A stretch of DNA of 64,000 nt from an uncultured bacterium (GTDB lineage: Bacteria > Gemmatimonadota > Gemmatimonadetes > Longimicrobiales > RSA9): positions 62,001 to 126,000 of the forward strand of contig CALBZE010000051.1 of the NCBI GenBank assembly GCA_937889645.1, given 5' to 3'. This document shows positions 1-9,747 of the stretch, piece after piece. The translations under genes were made by a program, and so were the position numbers. Within the stretch, counting starts at the first letter, position 1. Each line of letters opens with the position of its first letter. A model generated the notes under the pieces. The model ran no database searches. It saw nothing but the letters and a program-made list of their open reading frames with translations, and had not been told where the DNA came from.

Positions 1-1274
1 ACGGTCTCGGGCCTGAAAACGCGGCCGGTCCCACCGCAGTGGGTACATGGGACCGTGAGCGTGTGGTACAGGGACGGCCGGACGCGCTGTCGCGTCATCT
101 CGACCAGGCCGAGTTCGGAGACCTGGAACGCGCGCGTCCGTGCACGATCGCGGTTCAGGTACGTGCGCAGTTCCTGGAGGACGCGGTCCTGATTCGCCTT
201 GGACTCCATGTCGATGAAGTCGCAGACGATGATGCCGCCGATGTCCCGAAGGCGGAGCTGTCGCGCGATCTGCCGTGCGGCGTCGAGGTTGGTCTTGAGG
301 ATCGTCTGCTCGGGGTCCTTCTTCCCCGTGTAGCGGCCGGTGTTGACGTCGATCGAGACGAGCGCCTCGGTCGGCTCGATGATGATGTAGCCGCCGCTGG
401 GGAGGTCTACGCGGCGCTGGAACGCCTCGCGGATCGCGTCTTCGACGCCGTAGCGGTCGAACAGCGGGACCGGGTCGGTGTCGAGCCGGACGCGGCTCAG
501 GAGATCGGGATCGACGCCCTCGAGGTACTGCTTCACCTCGTTGTAGACTTCCTTGTTGTCGATCACGAGCGCGTCGACCTTCTCGGTGAAGACGTCGCGG
601 ATGATGCCCCGCGTGAGCTTGGCCTCGCGGTGGATGAGCGCGGGCGGGCGCGAGCTGCGGGCCCGGCGCAGGATCTTCTGCCACGTCCCGTGGAGCGTCT
701 TGAACTCGCGCTCGAAGATCTCCCTGGTCAGCTCTTCGCCCACGGTGCGGATGATGACGCCGCCGGCGCCCTCCGGGACGATCTCCTTGGCCAGGGCGCG
801 GAGCCGGGCGCGCTCCTCGCGGTCCTCGATCTTGCGGCTGACGCCGATGTGATTCGAGTACGGCATGAAGACGAGGAAGCGGCCGGGGAGCGAGATCTGG
901 GTGGTCACACGCGGACCCTTGGTGCCGATCGGCTCCTTGGTGGCCTGGACGATGAGTTTCTCGCCCTTCTTGACCAGGTCCTGGATCGGCGGATACCTGC
1001 GCGCGCGACGCTCGCCGTCGTCGTCCTCTTCCTCGTACTCCTGGTCGTCGTGCACCACGTCCGAGACGTGGAGGAAGGCGGCCTTGTCGGTCCCGATGTT
1101 GACGAACGCCGCCTGGATGCCCGGGAGCACCGCCTCCACCTGGCCGACGTAGATGTCGCCCACGATGCGCTCGGCGTCGGGGCGGTCGACCATGAATTCG
1201 ACGAGGACATCGTCCTCGAGGATGGCCACGCGCGTCTCCTGCGGCGCGGCCGAGATCAGGATCTCACGCTTCAT
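1..1274 (-). CDS. rng: Ribonuclease E/G family protein, 3' end beyond the window
   Basis: Single-strand-specific endoribonuclease of the RNase E/G family, used in rRNA maturation and mRNA decay. The ATG at 1274 opens MKREILISAA, the usual family start. The S1-like RNA-binding part follows (GDIYVGQVEAVLPGIQAAF, about residues 40-60). The DNase I-like catalytic part carries both metal-binding aspartates, in 'VSIDVNTG' and 'IVCDFIDM'. The Zn-link 'CTHCGGTG' lies just inside the window edge, so roughly 424 residues are visible and the C-terminus is missing. The length and lack of an early extension favour RNase G over full RNase E, but the tail cannot be judged. The next gene upstream on the same strand is the acyl-CoA dehydrogenase, 71 bp away. 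Confidence 0.9.
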   Translation of the reverse strand, partial: MKREILISAAPQETRVAILEDDVLVEFMVDRPDAERIVGDIYVGQVEAVLPGIQAAFVNIGTDKAAFLHVSDVVHDDQEYEEEDDDGERRARRYPPIQDLVKKGEKLIVQATKEPIGTKGPRVTTQISLPGRFLVFMPYSNHIGVSRKIEDREERARLRALAKEIVPEGAGGVIIRTVGEELTREIFEREFKTLHGTWQKILRRARSSRPPALIHREAKLTRGIIRDVFTEKVDALVIDNKEVYNEVKQYLEGVDPDLLSRVRLDTDPVPLFDRYGVEDAIREAFQRRVDLPSGGYIIIEPTEALVSIDVNTGRYTGKKDPEQTILKTNLDAARQIARQLRLRDIGGIIVCDFIDMESKANQDRVLQELRTYLNRDRARTRAFQVSELGLVEMTRQRVRPSLYHTLTVPCTHCGGTGRVFRPET

Positions 1275-1345
1275 ACATGTCGAACGTGCGGCGGCCGTGA
1301 AGCCGCGACTGAACTGGCGGGGCGGGGTCGGTGGGTGTGGGGGCG

Positions 1346-2554
1346 TCAGTCACGGCCGAGGAGGTGGCGGGCGATCACGAGACGCTGCACTTCGCTGGTC
1401 CCTTCGCCGATCTCGAGGATCTTGGCGTCGCGCATCATGCGCTCGACGGGGTACTCGCTGGTGTAGCCGTACCCGCCGTGCAGCTGGACGGCGCGGGTGG
1501 TCACGCGCATGGCGAGCTCGCTCGCGTACAGCTTCGCCATCGCGGCCGCCTGGCTGTACGGGCGTCCCCTTTCCTTCAGCCACGCGGCGTGATAGACCAG
1601 GTGCCGGGCACAGGCGATCTCCGTGGCCATGTCGGCCAGGGCGAACTGGACGCCCTGGAAGGCCCGGATCGGCTTGCCGAATTGCTGGCGCTCGGCCGTG
1701 AATCGCAGGGTCTGGTCCAGTGCGCCCTGGGCCAGCCCGAGCGCGAGCGCGGCGATGCCGATACGCCCGGAGTCCAGCGTCTTCATGAAATTGATGAAAC
1801 CTTCGCCTTCGGCCCCGAGCAGGTTCTCGGCCGGGACCTCCGCGTCCTCGAGGATCAGCTCCCTCGTGTCGGACGCGCGCCACCCCATCTTGTCTTCCTT
1901 CTTGCCCGCCCGGACGCCGGGGGTGAACGGCTCCAGCTCCGGTGCGTGCCCCACGCCCACCCGATCCGCCGCCTCGCGGTCGGTGGTTTCCTTGGTTACG
2001 ATGAAACTGCTTATCCCGCGGGCGCCCTTCGTACGGTCCGTCACCGCGGTCACGACGAAAATCTCACCCACGCCCGCGTGGGTGATGAAGATCTTGCTCC
2101 CGTTGATTCGATACCCGCCATCGTGCCGGACGGCCGTCGTGCGGGTCCCGCCCGCATCCGAACCGGCCCCCGGCTCCGTGAGCCCGAAACCGCCCAAGAC
2201 CTGGCCAGTGGCAAGGAGGGGAACGTAGCGGCGCTTCTGCGCCTCGGTCCCGAAATTCAGGATCGGCGAGGTCCCGAGCGTCGAATGGGCGCTCACCGTG
2301 ATCGCGTGACTCGCGTCGACCCGGGCAAGTTCCTCGATCACGAGCAGGTAGCTCAGGTAGTCCAGCCCCTGGCCGCCGTATTCCGTGGGAACGTTGACGC
2401 CGAACAGGCCGAGTTCGGCCATCTTGCGGACGTTCTCCCAGGGAAATCGGGCGGATTCGTCGAGTTCGCGAGCGACCGGCGCGATCTCGGCCTCGGCGAA
2501 CTCCCGGATCTCGGCCCGAAATCGCTCGTGTCTCTCGTCCAGATATGGATTCAT
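1346..2554 (-). CDS. Acyl-CoA dehydrogenase
   Basis: 402-aa FAD-dependent acyl-CoA dehydrogenase, full length for the family. It would oxidise acyl-CoA to trans-2-enoyl-CoA and pass electrons to an electron-transfer flavoprotein. FAD and substrate motifs are seen at 'GGFGLTEPGAGSDAGG' and 'YRINGSKIFITHAG', with the family signature 'QFGKPIRAFQGVQF' further on. The probable catalytic Glu is in 'EIGEGTSEVQ' (about residue 384), the short/medium-chain position. It lies between RecQ and RNase G on the same strand, with no other beta-oxidation gene adjacent, so the substrate (fatty acyl or branched-chain acyl-CoA) cannot be told from context. Confidence 0.93.
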   Translation of the reverse strand: MNPYLDERHERFRAEIREFAEAEIAPVARELDESARFPWENVRKMAELGLFGVNVPTEYGGQGLDYLSYLLVIEELARVDASHAITVSAHSTLGTSPILNFGTEAQKRRYVPLLATGQVLGGFGLTEPGAGSDAGGTRTTAVRHDGGYRINGSKIFITHAGVGEIFVVTAVTDRTKGARGISSFIVTKETTDREAADRVGVGHAPELEPFTPGVRAGKKEDKMGWRASDTRELILEDAEVPAENLLGAEGEGFINFMKTLDSGRIGIAALALGLAQGALDQTLRFTAERQQFGKPIRAFQGVQFALADMATEIACARHLVYHAAWLKERGRPYSQAAAMAKLYASELAMRVTTRAVQLHGGYGYTSEYPVERMMRDAKILEIGEGTSEVQRLVIARHLLGRD

Positions 2555-2586
2555 GTCCCGAACTGTTTCGTCGGACTTTCGGCCGG

Positions 2587-4377
2587 CTACAACTTAGGGG
2601 ATCGAATCAGGCGCCGAAAGAGCCGGACGTAACGATCGCGCCGTTGCTCGTCCTTCGGCGCGAGGCGCGCCGCGGCCCGCCGACCGCAGTTGTCGCAGCC
2701 GTCGCACTCGTCCATGGCGTCGGGGTCGCCGAAGTAGCGGAGCACGTATCCGCGCCGGCACCCGTTGCAGCGCACGTACCCGGCCATGCGACGCAACTTC
2801 TCGATCTCCCTTGCCCGCCCCGCGCGCACGGCGCTCCAATCGACCGGAAGCCGATCGGGTGGCACGTCGAGCGTCGCCTCGACGACCTCGCCGCCGGAGC
2901 GTGGCTCCCATTCGACGAAGCACGCGTCCTGCAGCGTATCGAGGATTTTACTCGCCTCCTCGAGCGTCGTTCCGGTCCCGTCGAGGTCCCAAGGCTGGAG
3001 CTCCACGCCCCGTTCGAGCGCGGCATCGCCGAACGCCTCGCGAGGGGCGGCGAGGAGCTTGCGTGCGGCGCCCCAGCGGTCGCCGTCGAGTTCCTCGTCG
3101 ATTCTCCGGGGCGATGCGACGAGGCGGAGCCGAGCCGCACCGCGCGCAGCGCTGCGCCGCACGGCTCCCGCGCCTTCCAGGACACGGAGCGCGGCCTCGA
3201 CCTGTCCCACGCCTCGCGCGCGACGGGCACGCCTCGCGAGCGCTTTCGCATCGGCCGCACCGCCGGCCGTGAGGAGCGCGGCGTAGACGTCCTCGACGAC
3301 CTCGCGGGCGGGATGGCTCTGCTCGATGAAAAACGCCTGAGTGCGCTCGTCGCCGTCGGCATAGAGAAGAACGCACTCGGCGGCCCGTCCGTCACGGCCC
3401 GCACGCCCGGCCTCCTGGTAGTACGCCTCCAGGGAGCCGGGCAGGTCGTAATGGACGACCAGGCGGACGTCGGGCTTGTCGATTCCCATCCCGAAGGCGT
3501 TCGTCGCCGCGACGACGGGGTGCTTGCCGGCCATGAACTCTTCCTGCATCCGCCGCCGTTCCGCCCCCGGTATCCCGGCGTGATACGCGGCGGTGCGCAC
3601 CCCGGCATGGCTGAGCAGGTCGGCGAGGGCGTCCACCCTGCGGCGCGTGGCGGCGTAGACGATGGCGACGCCGGGCTCCGTCCTTCGTCCCTTCAACATG
3701 TCGAGGAGCAGGCGATCCTTCTCCGCGGGGCCGCGCACCCGGTGCACGGACCAGGACAGATTGGGTCGGTCGAAGCCCCGAACCAGGACCATTGGGTCGT
3801 GGAGGCGCAGGACGCCGGCGATGTCTCGCCGGACCTCGGGCGTGGCGGTGGCCGTGAGCGCGATCACGGGACACCCGAGCATGTCGCGTACGGCGCCCAA
3901 CCGCAGGTACGAGGGGCGGAAGTCATGCCCCCACTGCGAGATGCAGTGCGCTTCGTCGACGGCGAACAGCGATACGTCGAGCCGTGGGAGTCGCGCGCGG
4001 AAGCGCTCGCTGTCGAACCTCTCCGGTGCGACGAAGAGGAGCTTGATCCTCCCCTTCTCCGCCGCCTCCATGCGCGCCTCGGCCTCGTCGCGCTCCAGCG
4101 TCGAGTTCACGAACGCCGAGGGGATCCCAGCAGCGTCGAGCCGGTCGACCTGATCCTGCATGAGCGAGATGAGCGGGCTCACGACGATGGTGATCCCCGG
4201 CAGGACGGCGGCCGGGACCTGGTAACAGAGGCTCTTCCCTCCCCCGGTCGGCATGAGCACCATCACGTCGCGGCCCGCCAGCACGGCCTCGATAGCGGGC
4301 CGTTGGGCTCCCCGGAAATCGGGGTAGCCGAAATGCCGTTTGAGCACCGCGCGGGCGGCGTCGAGGTCTGGGCGCAT
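2587..4377 (-). CDS. recQ: RecQ-family ATP-dependent DNA helicase
   Basis: About 596-aa superfamily 2 DNA helicase that unwinds DNA 3' to 5' in recombination and fork repair. The N-terminal motor has Walker A '[13 protein letters not shown]', the DEAH box '[17 protein letters not shown]' and motif VI '[11 protein letters not shown]'. A winged-helix-like stretch follows, and the four-Cys zinc cluster (CNGC ... ECDGCDNC) comes only near the C-terminus, about 150 residues after the motor. There is no HRDC domain. This order is found in one known branch of RecQ rather than the E. coli type. I chose ATG 4377; an in-frame GTG at 4392 adds five residues and neither has a clear ribosome site. The acyl-CoA dehydrogenase starts 32 bp downstream. 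Confidence 0.92.
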   Translation of the reverse strand: MRPDLDAARAVLKRHFGYPDFRGAQRPAIEAVLAGRDVMVLMPTGGGKSLCYQVPAAVLPGITIVVSPLISLMQDQVDRLDAAGIPSAFVNSTLERDEAEARMEAAEKGRIKLLFVAPERFDSERFRARLPRLDVSLFAVDEAHCISQWGHDFRPSYLRLGAVRDMLGCPVIALTATATPEVRRDIAGVLRLHDPMVLVRGFDRPNLSWSVHRVRGPAEKDRLLLDMLKGRRTEPGVAIVYAATRRRVDALADLLSHAGVRTAAYHAGIPGAERRRMQEEFMAGKHPVVAATNAFGMGIDKPDVRLVVHYDLPGSLEAYYQEAGRAGRDGRAAECVLLYADGDERTQAFFIEQSHPAREVVEDVYAALLTAGGAADAKALARRARRARGVGQVEAALRVLEGAGAVRRSAARGAARLRLVASPRRIDEELDGDRWGAARKLLAAPREAFGDAALERGVELQPWDLDGTGTTLEEASKILDTLQDACFVEWEPRSGGEVVEATLDVPPDRLPVDWSAVRAGRAREIEKLRRMAGYVRCNGCRRGYVLRYFGDPDAMDECDGCDNCGRRAAARLAPKDEQRRDRYVRLFRRLIRSPKL

Positions 4378-4515
4378 TGGGTAGCCCGTCACAGGAGTCG
4401 ACGACGACGTTCGACCTTCCGACCCGGCCGGCCCGTCGGCGGGACGCCGGTTTCCGGATGGATTCGAAATGCGGAATCGGGATGGGCGCCGCCATGGGAG
4501 TCCGGGCCGGATGCG

Positions 4516-4547
4516 AAAAGGCGCTGCGGGAGATCTCCCGCGGCGCC
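4516..4547 (-). terminator. Intrinsic terminator after the M14 peptidase gene
   Basis: A 12-bp GC-rich stem (4520-4531 with 4536-4547, one G-U type pair, loop GATC) is followed on the minus strand by TTTT. It lies 33 bp past the stop of the M14 peptidase gene and upstream of recQ, so it should separate those two units. The rest of the 200-bp gap between recQ and the peptidase shows no gene. Confidence 0.75.
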
Positions 4548-4579
4548 TCCGTGCCCACCCGTCTACGCCGTGAATCCGC

Positions 4580-7111
4580 TCACATCGCCGGCCCGATCAG
4601 GACCGCGTTGGTGAAGAGCTGGAAGCCGGAGTACCAGAAGTGACGGAACAGCGGGTCGTCGGCAAAGAGGATCACGCGCCCGCTCCCCACGCGACGGGTG
4701 GCGAGCCACGTGCTCTGCGACAGCCGTTCGAGGTTCCTCTCGCTGATCACGCCGCTCACCTTCTCGAGGCCGTCCGGGAAGTACGCGACGGACTCGAAGT
4801 CCACACTGGGCTCGAACGTGCGCCCGTCCGTGTAGAGCACGTACACGCGCTCCGGATCGCCGTCGACGCCCGCGCCGAAGGCGAGCGGGTGCGCGGGGTC
4901 CAGCCGGGCGGCGAGGATGGTGCCGGGCACCTCCTGCTCCCACCGTTCGAGCTCGCGGGCTTTCCGGCCGCGGAGCGCGCGAGCGGCGTCATCTCCCTCA
5001 TCTTCGGCCGTACGCAGTTCGATCCCGCCGACCGCCTTGGCGACCGCGCCCGCGCCGCTGCCCACGGCCACGAGCGTGCCGCCGGCTCGTACCCACGAAG
5101 CGAGTCGCTCGATCGCCTCGTTGCCCATCCCGCCCCGACTCGCCTCGGGGAGGACGACGACGTCGTACCGGTCGAGGTCGACCGTTGCAATGCGCTCGAC
5201 CGGAACCGCGTCGAACGGCAGGCCGAGCGTGCGCTCCAGGAAGAACCAGTGAGCGCCGAACGACGTCGCGTACACGCCGTTCCCGGTGAGGACGGCCACC
5301 CTCGGGAGCTCGATGAGGTAGGAGTCCTGGCTGCCGAGCTCGTTACCCACGGGCGTCCAGCCTGTGGCCGTTGCGACGGCGTGGGCATCGAGCCCGGCGT
5401 CGCGGACGCGCCGTCCGAGGCCTTCGTTCATCGCCCGCGGCAGGAAGATCGTCCCGGCAGGCCACGAGCGCCCGGCCAGGGTGAACGGCTCGTCGAGGAC
5501 GACGGCGCGACCGCCATCGGCAAGGAATCGTACCAACGCGGGCCAGACGGAGAACGACGGCGCGACGAGGTAGCCGTAGGGATCGGTCGCACCGCTCGCC
5601 GGCGACTCCTTCGCGGCCAGGAGCGTCGTCTCCTCGACCCGCCGCCACCCCGCGTCCGGCACGCGGTGGGCGCGATGCGCCTCGACGCCGTAGGCGAACG
5701 GGAGCGACCAGGCGCTCACGTCGTAGGAGAACGTCGCATCCAGGACGGTCTCGGGCTGCAGGAGCGTCGTCGCCAGACGGCCCCTGGTCTGACGCGCCGG
5801 GACGCGATACGTCCCGGCCGGGAACTCCCGCCGCGCGGCGAAGCCGTTGTGCGCCTGCGCATCTGCGCGGAATGGCCGCTCCGCGCGCTCGACCTGGATC
5901 CCCTGGAGCCGAAGCAGCTCGACCAGCGCGTCTACGCGGCTCGGGTCCGCACCCGGAACCAGCAGCACGTCCGGCTGCCCCTCGCCCACGCTCCGGTGGA
6001 ACGCGGCGTAATCACGCAGCAGTTCGCCCTTGGCGGCCGCCACGGTACGCAGCGTCGCCGTCCCGGCGGTCCAGTGGTGCAGCGCCCGGTCGCGCAGCGT
6101 CAGCGTCGTGCCGTCAGGCCGATCGATCGCCAGACCGGCCGACCCGCCGCCCGCCTGCTCGTACGTCATCCCGATCGCGCCCAGGAGGCTCGGCCAGCTG
6201 TCACCGTAGCCAGGGTAGAAGAGGTCGAACCCCTCGGCCGTGTAGTACAGCCAACCCTGCTCGTCGAAGGCGCGGGCGTTGCCCTGCCCGATCCGCTCGC
6301 CCCACTTGAGCGTGTACTCGGGATAGATCGGGTTGATCGGCTCGGTGGCCGGGAAGAAGAAATAGCTCGACCGCCAGCTCATCTCGTGGAAATCCACGTG
6401 GACCTGCGGCATCCACGTGTCCCACGTGGCGATCCGCGCCCGGGTCTCGGGCTGCGACATCCACGCCCAGTCGCGGTTCAGGTCGAAGAGGTAATGGTTG
6501 TAACGTCCTCCGGGCCACGGCTCGGCGTGCTCCCGCGCCTGCGGGCTCGGGTTCGGCTTCACACCGACGGCCTGCCGGTACCAGTTCACGTACCGATCGC
6601 GCCCGTCCGGGTTGACCGCCGGATCGATCACGACGACGATCGAATCGAGGACTCCCGCCACGCTCTCCGCGCCCCTGGCCAGGTCCCATGCGGTCCAGAG
6701 CGCGGCCTCGCTCGAGGAGCTCTCGTTGCCGTGGACACCGTAGCTGAAGTAGACCACGGCCGGGTTTCGGGCCGCGATCTCGCGGGCGCGCGCGGGCGGC
6801 GTGTCCGGATTCGACAGCTCCCTGTTCAGCGCGAGGATCTCGTCCAACCGCGCCATGTAGTCTTCGCGGGCGATGACGACCTGAAGCAGGGGCCGCCCTT
6901 CCACGGTTTCGCCGTAGCGGCGGACTTCGACTCGGGGCGAGGCGGCGTCCAGCGCCTCCATGTAGCGGACGACGCCTGCATGATCGGTGAAGCGTTCGCC
7001 GAGTTCGTACCCCAGAACATCGGCCGGGGACGGGACGGTCGCGGGCGTCTGTGCGAGCGCCGGCGCCGCGGCCGCAGCCAGGGCGAAAAGTGTGAGCGTG
7101 CGTGTCTTCAT
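4580..7111 (-). CDS. Secreted M14-family zinc metallopeptidase with GATase1-like C-terminal part
   Basis: 843-aa predicted exported peptidase. ATG 7111 begins a signal peptide ([21 protein letters not shown]) with an AxA-type cleavage site, so translation from further upstream is unlikely. The M14 carboxypeptidase fold shows the zinc motif '[10 protein letters not shown]' (H and E, near residue 124), substrate-binding 'NPDGRDR' and 'DLNRDW', the second zinc His in 'VHVDFHEM' (near 242), and a probable catalytic Glu in 'MTYEQAGG' (near 317). From about residue 600 a glutamine-amidotransferase-like segment follows ('[14 protein letters not shown]'), as in the large M14 proteins of Gemmatimonadota and Bacteroidota. 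It probably degrades peptides outside the cytoplasm. It is a single gene between a promoter and a terminator. Confidence 0.9.
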   Translation of the reverse strand: MKTRTLTLFALAAAAAPALAQTPATVPSPADVLGYELGERFTDHAGVVRYMEALDAASPRVEVRRYGETVEGRPLLQVVIAREDYMARLDEILALNRELSNPDTPPARAREIAARNPAVVYFSYGVHGNESSSSEAALWTAWDLARGAESVAGVLDSIVVVIDPAVNPDGRDRYVNWYRQAVGVKPNPSPQAREHAEPWPGGRYNHYLFDLNRDWAWMSQPETRARIATWDTWMPQVHVDFHEMSWRSSYFFFPATEPINPIYPEYTLKWGERIGQGNARAFDEQGWLYYTAEGFDLFYPGYGDSWPSLLGAIGMTYEQAGGGSAGLAIDRPDGTTLTLRDRALHHWTAGTATLRTVAAAKGELLRDYAAFHRSVGEGQPDVLLVPGADPSRVDALVELLRLQGIQVERAERPFRADAQAHNGFAARREFPAGTYRVPARQTRGRLATTLLQPETVLDATFSYDVSAWSLPFAYGVEAHRAHRVPDAGWRRVEETTLLAAKESPASGATDPYGYLVAPSFSVWPALVRFLADGGRAVVLDEPFTLAGRSWPAGTIFLPRAMNEGLGRRVRDAGLDAHAVATATGWTPVGNELGSQDSYLIELPRVAVLTGNGVYATSFGAHWFFLERTLGLPFDAVPVERIATVDLDRYDVVVLPEASRGGMGNEAIERLASWVRAGGTLVAVGSGAGAVAKAVGGIELRTAEDEGDDAARALRGRKARELERWEQEVPGTILAARLDPAHPLAFGAGVDGDPERVYVLYTDGRTFEPSVDFESVAYFPDGLEKVSGVISERNLERLSQSTWLATRRVGSGRVILFADDPLFRHFWYSGFQLFTNAVLIGPAM

Positions 7112-7168
7112 GTTGCCTGTCGATGACTGGTTCGGATCCGCTCGTTCGGTGGGCGGTGCGATTGGCGG

Positions 7169-7198
7169 AACATAGCGTGAGGGGCGGGCGTACCGCAA
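7169..7198 (-). promoter_or_regulatory. Candidate promoter for the M14 peptidase gene
   Basis: On the minus strand TTGCGG (7198-7193) and TATGTT (7174-7169) are separated by 18 nt, a reasonable sigma-70-type pair 58 bp before the ATG at 7111. Read by eye only. Confidence 0.4.
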
Positions 7199-7239
7199 AC
7201 CCGCACCGGCATCGACGCAGGATCCTGCCGGCGGTCGCC

Positions 7240-7269
7240 TTGACAATCCTCCGCCGAAGCGAGTACGGT
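7240..7269 (+). promoter_or_regulatory. Candidate promoter for the OPT transporter operon
   Basis: A perfect -35 TTGACA (7240-7245) is followed after 18 nt by TACGGT (7264-7269), about 44 bp before the chosen ATG at 7313. With the minus-strand promoter at 7169-7198 it forms a divergent regulatory region of about 200 bp that holds no gene. Confidence 0.5.
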
Positions 7270-7312
7270 TCGCGGCCGGTGCCCCATGCGTAACCTCCTT
7301 CAGGAGCGTGCG

Positions 7313-9295
7313 ATGGCCACGCAGCCAGTTTCCTCCGAGCCCCGCAAGTCAGGTCTCCCGCCCGAAGCGTATGCGCCGGTGCCGGGCGCCGAGTATCCGC
7401 CGTACGTGAGCCCCGGAGAGCAGCTCCCGGAGCTCACGGTGAAGGCCGTCGTCATGGGTATCATCGTCGGCATCGTATTCGGTGCGGCGAATGCGTACCT
7501 GGGCCTTCGGGTCGGGCTCACGGTGAGCGCCTCGATCCCCGCGGCCGTCATGGCGATCGTGCTGTTCCGGGCGTTCGGCCGCGGGTCAGTGCTCGAGACC
7601 AACATCGTGCAGACGGTCGGCTCGGCCGGCGAGTCGCTCGCCGCGGGCGTGATCTTCACGATCCCTGCGCTGTTCATCTGGCAGCGGACGGACCCGTCGA
7701 TTCGGGTCGACGTCCTGGAGATCGCGGTACTCGCCTGCTTCGGCGGCATCCTCGGCGTCCTGTTCATGATCCCGCTGCGACGGTTCCTGATCGTGAGGGA
7801 GCACGGGAACCTGCCCTACCCGGAGGGCCTCGCGACCGCGGAGGTCCAGGTCGCGGGCGAAGCGGGCGGGCACAAAGGGCGTCTGGTCTTCGCCGGGCTC
7901 GGTGTCGGCGCGCTCTACCAGCTCCTCTCGAACAGCCGGGGGCTGAGCCTCTGGCCCGAAGAGCCGGCGCAACGCCTCCCAGCCAAGGCGGAAATCGCCG
8001 GTTCGTTCACGCCGGAGCTGCTGGGCGTGGGCTTCATCGTGGGTCCCCGGATCGCGGCGATCATGTTCTCCGGCGGCGCGCTGGCCTGGCTGGTCCTGAT
8101 CCCGCTGATCAACCTCCTGGCCGGCGACCAGGTCGTGTACCCGGGCACCGTGCCGGTCTCGGAGATGGAGTCGAGCCAGATCTGGAGTGCGTACGTCCGC
8201 TACATCGGCGCGGGCGCGGTCGGCTTCGGCGGGATCATCACGCTGATCAAGAGCCTCCCCACGATCTGGGAATCCATCCGCCTCGGGTTGGGGCAGATGG
8301 GGCGCGGCGCCGGCGAGACGGAAGTGCCCCGTACCGACCGTGACATCCCGTTCCAGTGGGTCATTGGCGGGTCGATCGCGGCCGCGATCGGGCTGTGGCT
8401 CTGGCCGGGCGTGCCGGTCAACCTGCTGAGTGCGCTCCTCATCGTCGTCTTCGCCTTCTTCTTCGTGACCGTGTCCTCGCGGATCGTCGGGTTGGTCGGC
8501 TCCACGTCGAACCCGGTGTCGGGGATGACGATCGCCACGCTCCTGCTCACGGCCCTGATTTTCGTGCTGCTGGGTCTCGGCGACGAGCCCGGCGCGCGGG
8601 TCGCCGTGCTCGCCGTGGGCGCGGTGATCTGCATCGCCGCGGCGATCGCGGGCGACTCGTCACAGGACCTGAAGGCCGGCTTCCTGCTCGGCGCGACGCC
8701 GTGGAAGCAGCAGGTCGCCGAGCTGGTCGGAGTCCTGACGAGCGCGGCGGTCATGGGCTTCACGCTGATCCTGCTGAACGAATCGTACGGGATCGGCGTC
8801 GAAGGCGGCCTCCCTGCGCCGCAGGCGACGCTCATGAGCCTGGTCATCGACGGCGTGCTCGCCGCCGATCTGCCGTGGCGCTTCGTGCTGGTCGGCGTTG
8901 GGATCGCCGCGTTCGTCGAGTTCGTGCTCAGGATCCCGTCCCTGGCTTTCGCGGTCGGGTTGTACCTCCCCATCGCGCTGACCACGCCGATCATGGTCGG
9001 CGGGGCGTTGCGAGCGCTGGTCGAGCGCAAAGCCCGTCGGGCGGGCGAAGAGGTCGACGAGCAGCGGGAAGCCGGCATCCTCTTCTCGAGCGGGCTGGTC
9101 GGCGGCGCGGCCCTGCTCGGCGTGGTGATCGCGGTCGCGATCTATTTCTGGGGTCCGGCCGACCCGTCGGATACACCGGCATGGGTGGTCGGGCACGAGT
9201 GGATGGGCGCGTTGGCGACGCTGTTCGGCACGCTCGCGTTTGCCGCTCTGTCCTGGCTGCTGTACCGCGTGGCGAGGCGACAGCGGGTATGGTGA
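7313..9295 (+). CDS. OPT-family oligopeptide transporter
   Basis: 660-aa polytopic membrane protein of the OPT family, which imports oligopeptides or metal-chelating peptides with protons. After a 40-residue cytoplasmic lead there are many hydrophobic segments, beginning 'VKAVVMGIIVGIVFGAANAY' and including the family motif 'ANAYLGLRVGLTVSASIPAA'. ATG 7313 was chosen because AGGAG ends 6 nt before it; the in-frame ATG at 7286 has no such site. The gene lies divergently from a secreted peptidase, so a peptide-scavenging pair is an attractive inference. The next gene's ATG overlaps this stop codon. Confidence 0.92.
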   Translation: MATQPVSSEPRKSGLPPEAYAPVPGAEYPPYVSPGEQLPELTVKAVVMGIIVGIVFGAANAYLGLRVGLTVSASIPAAVMAIVLFRAFGRGSVLETNIVQTVGSAGESLAAGVIFTIPALFIWQRTDPSIRVDVLEIAVLACFGGILGVLFMIPLRRFLIVREHGNLPYPEGLATAEVQVAGEAGGHKGRLVFAGLGVGALYQLLSNSRGLSLWPEEPAQRLPAKAEIAGSFTPELLGVGFIVGPRIAAIMFSGGALAWLVLIPLINLLAGDQVVYPGTVPVSEMESSQIWSAYVRYIGAGAVGFGGIITLIKSLPTIWESIRLGLGQMGRGAGETEVPRTDRDIPFQWVIGGSIAAAIGLWLWPGVPVNLLSALLIVVFAFFFVTVSSRIVGLVGSTSNPVSGMTIATLLLTALIFVLLGLGDEPGARVAVLAVGAVICIAAAIAGDSSQDLKAGFLLGATPWKQQVAELVGVLTSAAVMGFTLILLNESYGIGVEGGLPAPQATLMSLVIDGVLAADLPWRFVLVGVGIAAFVEFVLRIPSLAFAVGLYLPIALTTPIMVGGALRALVERKARRAGEEVDEQREAGILFSSGLVGGAALLGVVIAVAIYFWGPADPSDTPAWVVGHEWMGALATLFGTLAFAALSWLLYRVARRQRVW

Positions 9296-9660
9296 GATGC
9301 GGCGGTTGGCGCGGCGGCGCCTGGGCGGGCCTGATCTGCATCCTCGGGGCGTGCGGGCTCAGTGAGCCCGCCGCCACCCCGGAGGAGTCCGCGCGGATCA
9401 CGGCGGACCGTTTCATCGAGGTCTACGCGGCCCTGCGGCAGGCGGCGGCCGCGGCCCAGGACACGCTCGCGTTCGACTCGATGCGCGACGAGATCCTCCG
9501 GACCCATGGCGTGACCGAGGACGACCTGTTCGAGTTCGCGCGGGCGCACAGCCGCAACATCGAATCCATGATCCAGCTCTGGGATTCGATCCGCACGCGT
9601 CTCAGCGCAGTCGGCAGCGCGGTCGACAGCGCGGTCGACAGCGCGGCTGCCGCGCGGTAA
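9289..9660 (+). CDS. Small DUF4296-like lipoprotein
   Basis: 123-aa predicted lipoprotein. A hydrophobic signal ends in the lipobox 'ILGAC' (Cys at about residue 22). The mature part has 'RFIEVYAALRQA', a 'GVTEDDLFEFARAH' segment and a heptad-like 'MIQLWDSIRTRL', which resembles the DUF4296 family; that match is from memory. The ATG at 9289 overlaps the transporter's stop codon, so the two are translationally coupled. Its role is unknown. The C-terminus is built from small repeats (AVDSAVDSAAAA) and the last codons lie in a duplicated 15-bp unit. Confidence 0.75.
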   Translation: MVRCGGWRGGAWAGLICILGACGLSEPAATPEESARITADRFIEVYAALRQAAAAAQDTLAFDSMRDEILRTHGVTEDDLFEFARAHSRNIESMIQLWDSIRTRLSAVGSAVDSAVDSAAAAR

Positions 9661-9681
9661 TCGGCCGCCGCGCGGTAATCG
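9649..9681 (+). repeat. 15-bp direct repeat over a stop codon
   Basis: The unit gccgcgcggtaatcg occurs at 9649-9663 and again at 9667-9681. The first copy holds the lipoprotein's TAA. Just upstream the 12-bp unit cagcgcggtcga is repeated at about 9615-9639. This looks like local slippage in GC-rich sequence. Confidence 0.7.
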
Positions 9682-9747
9682 ACTGCCCCGAACGGTGCCG
9701 GCCGGTCGTTGCTCTCGCGGGGCCCGTGGGCATCCCGGCGCCCGGTC

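Noticed and set aside
7286..7312. Upstream ATG start for the OPT transporter
   Set aside because: It lacks a ribosome-binding site, while ATG 7313 has AGGAG at good spacing.
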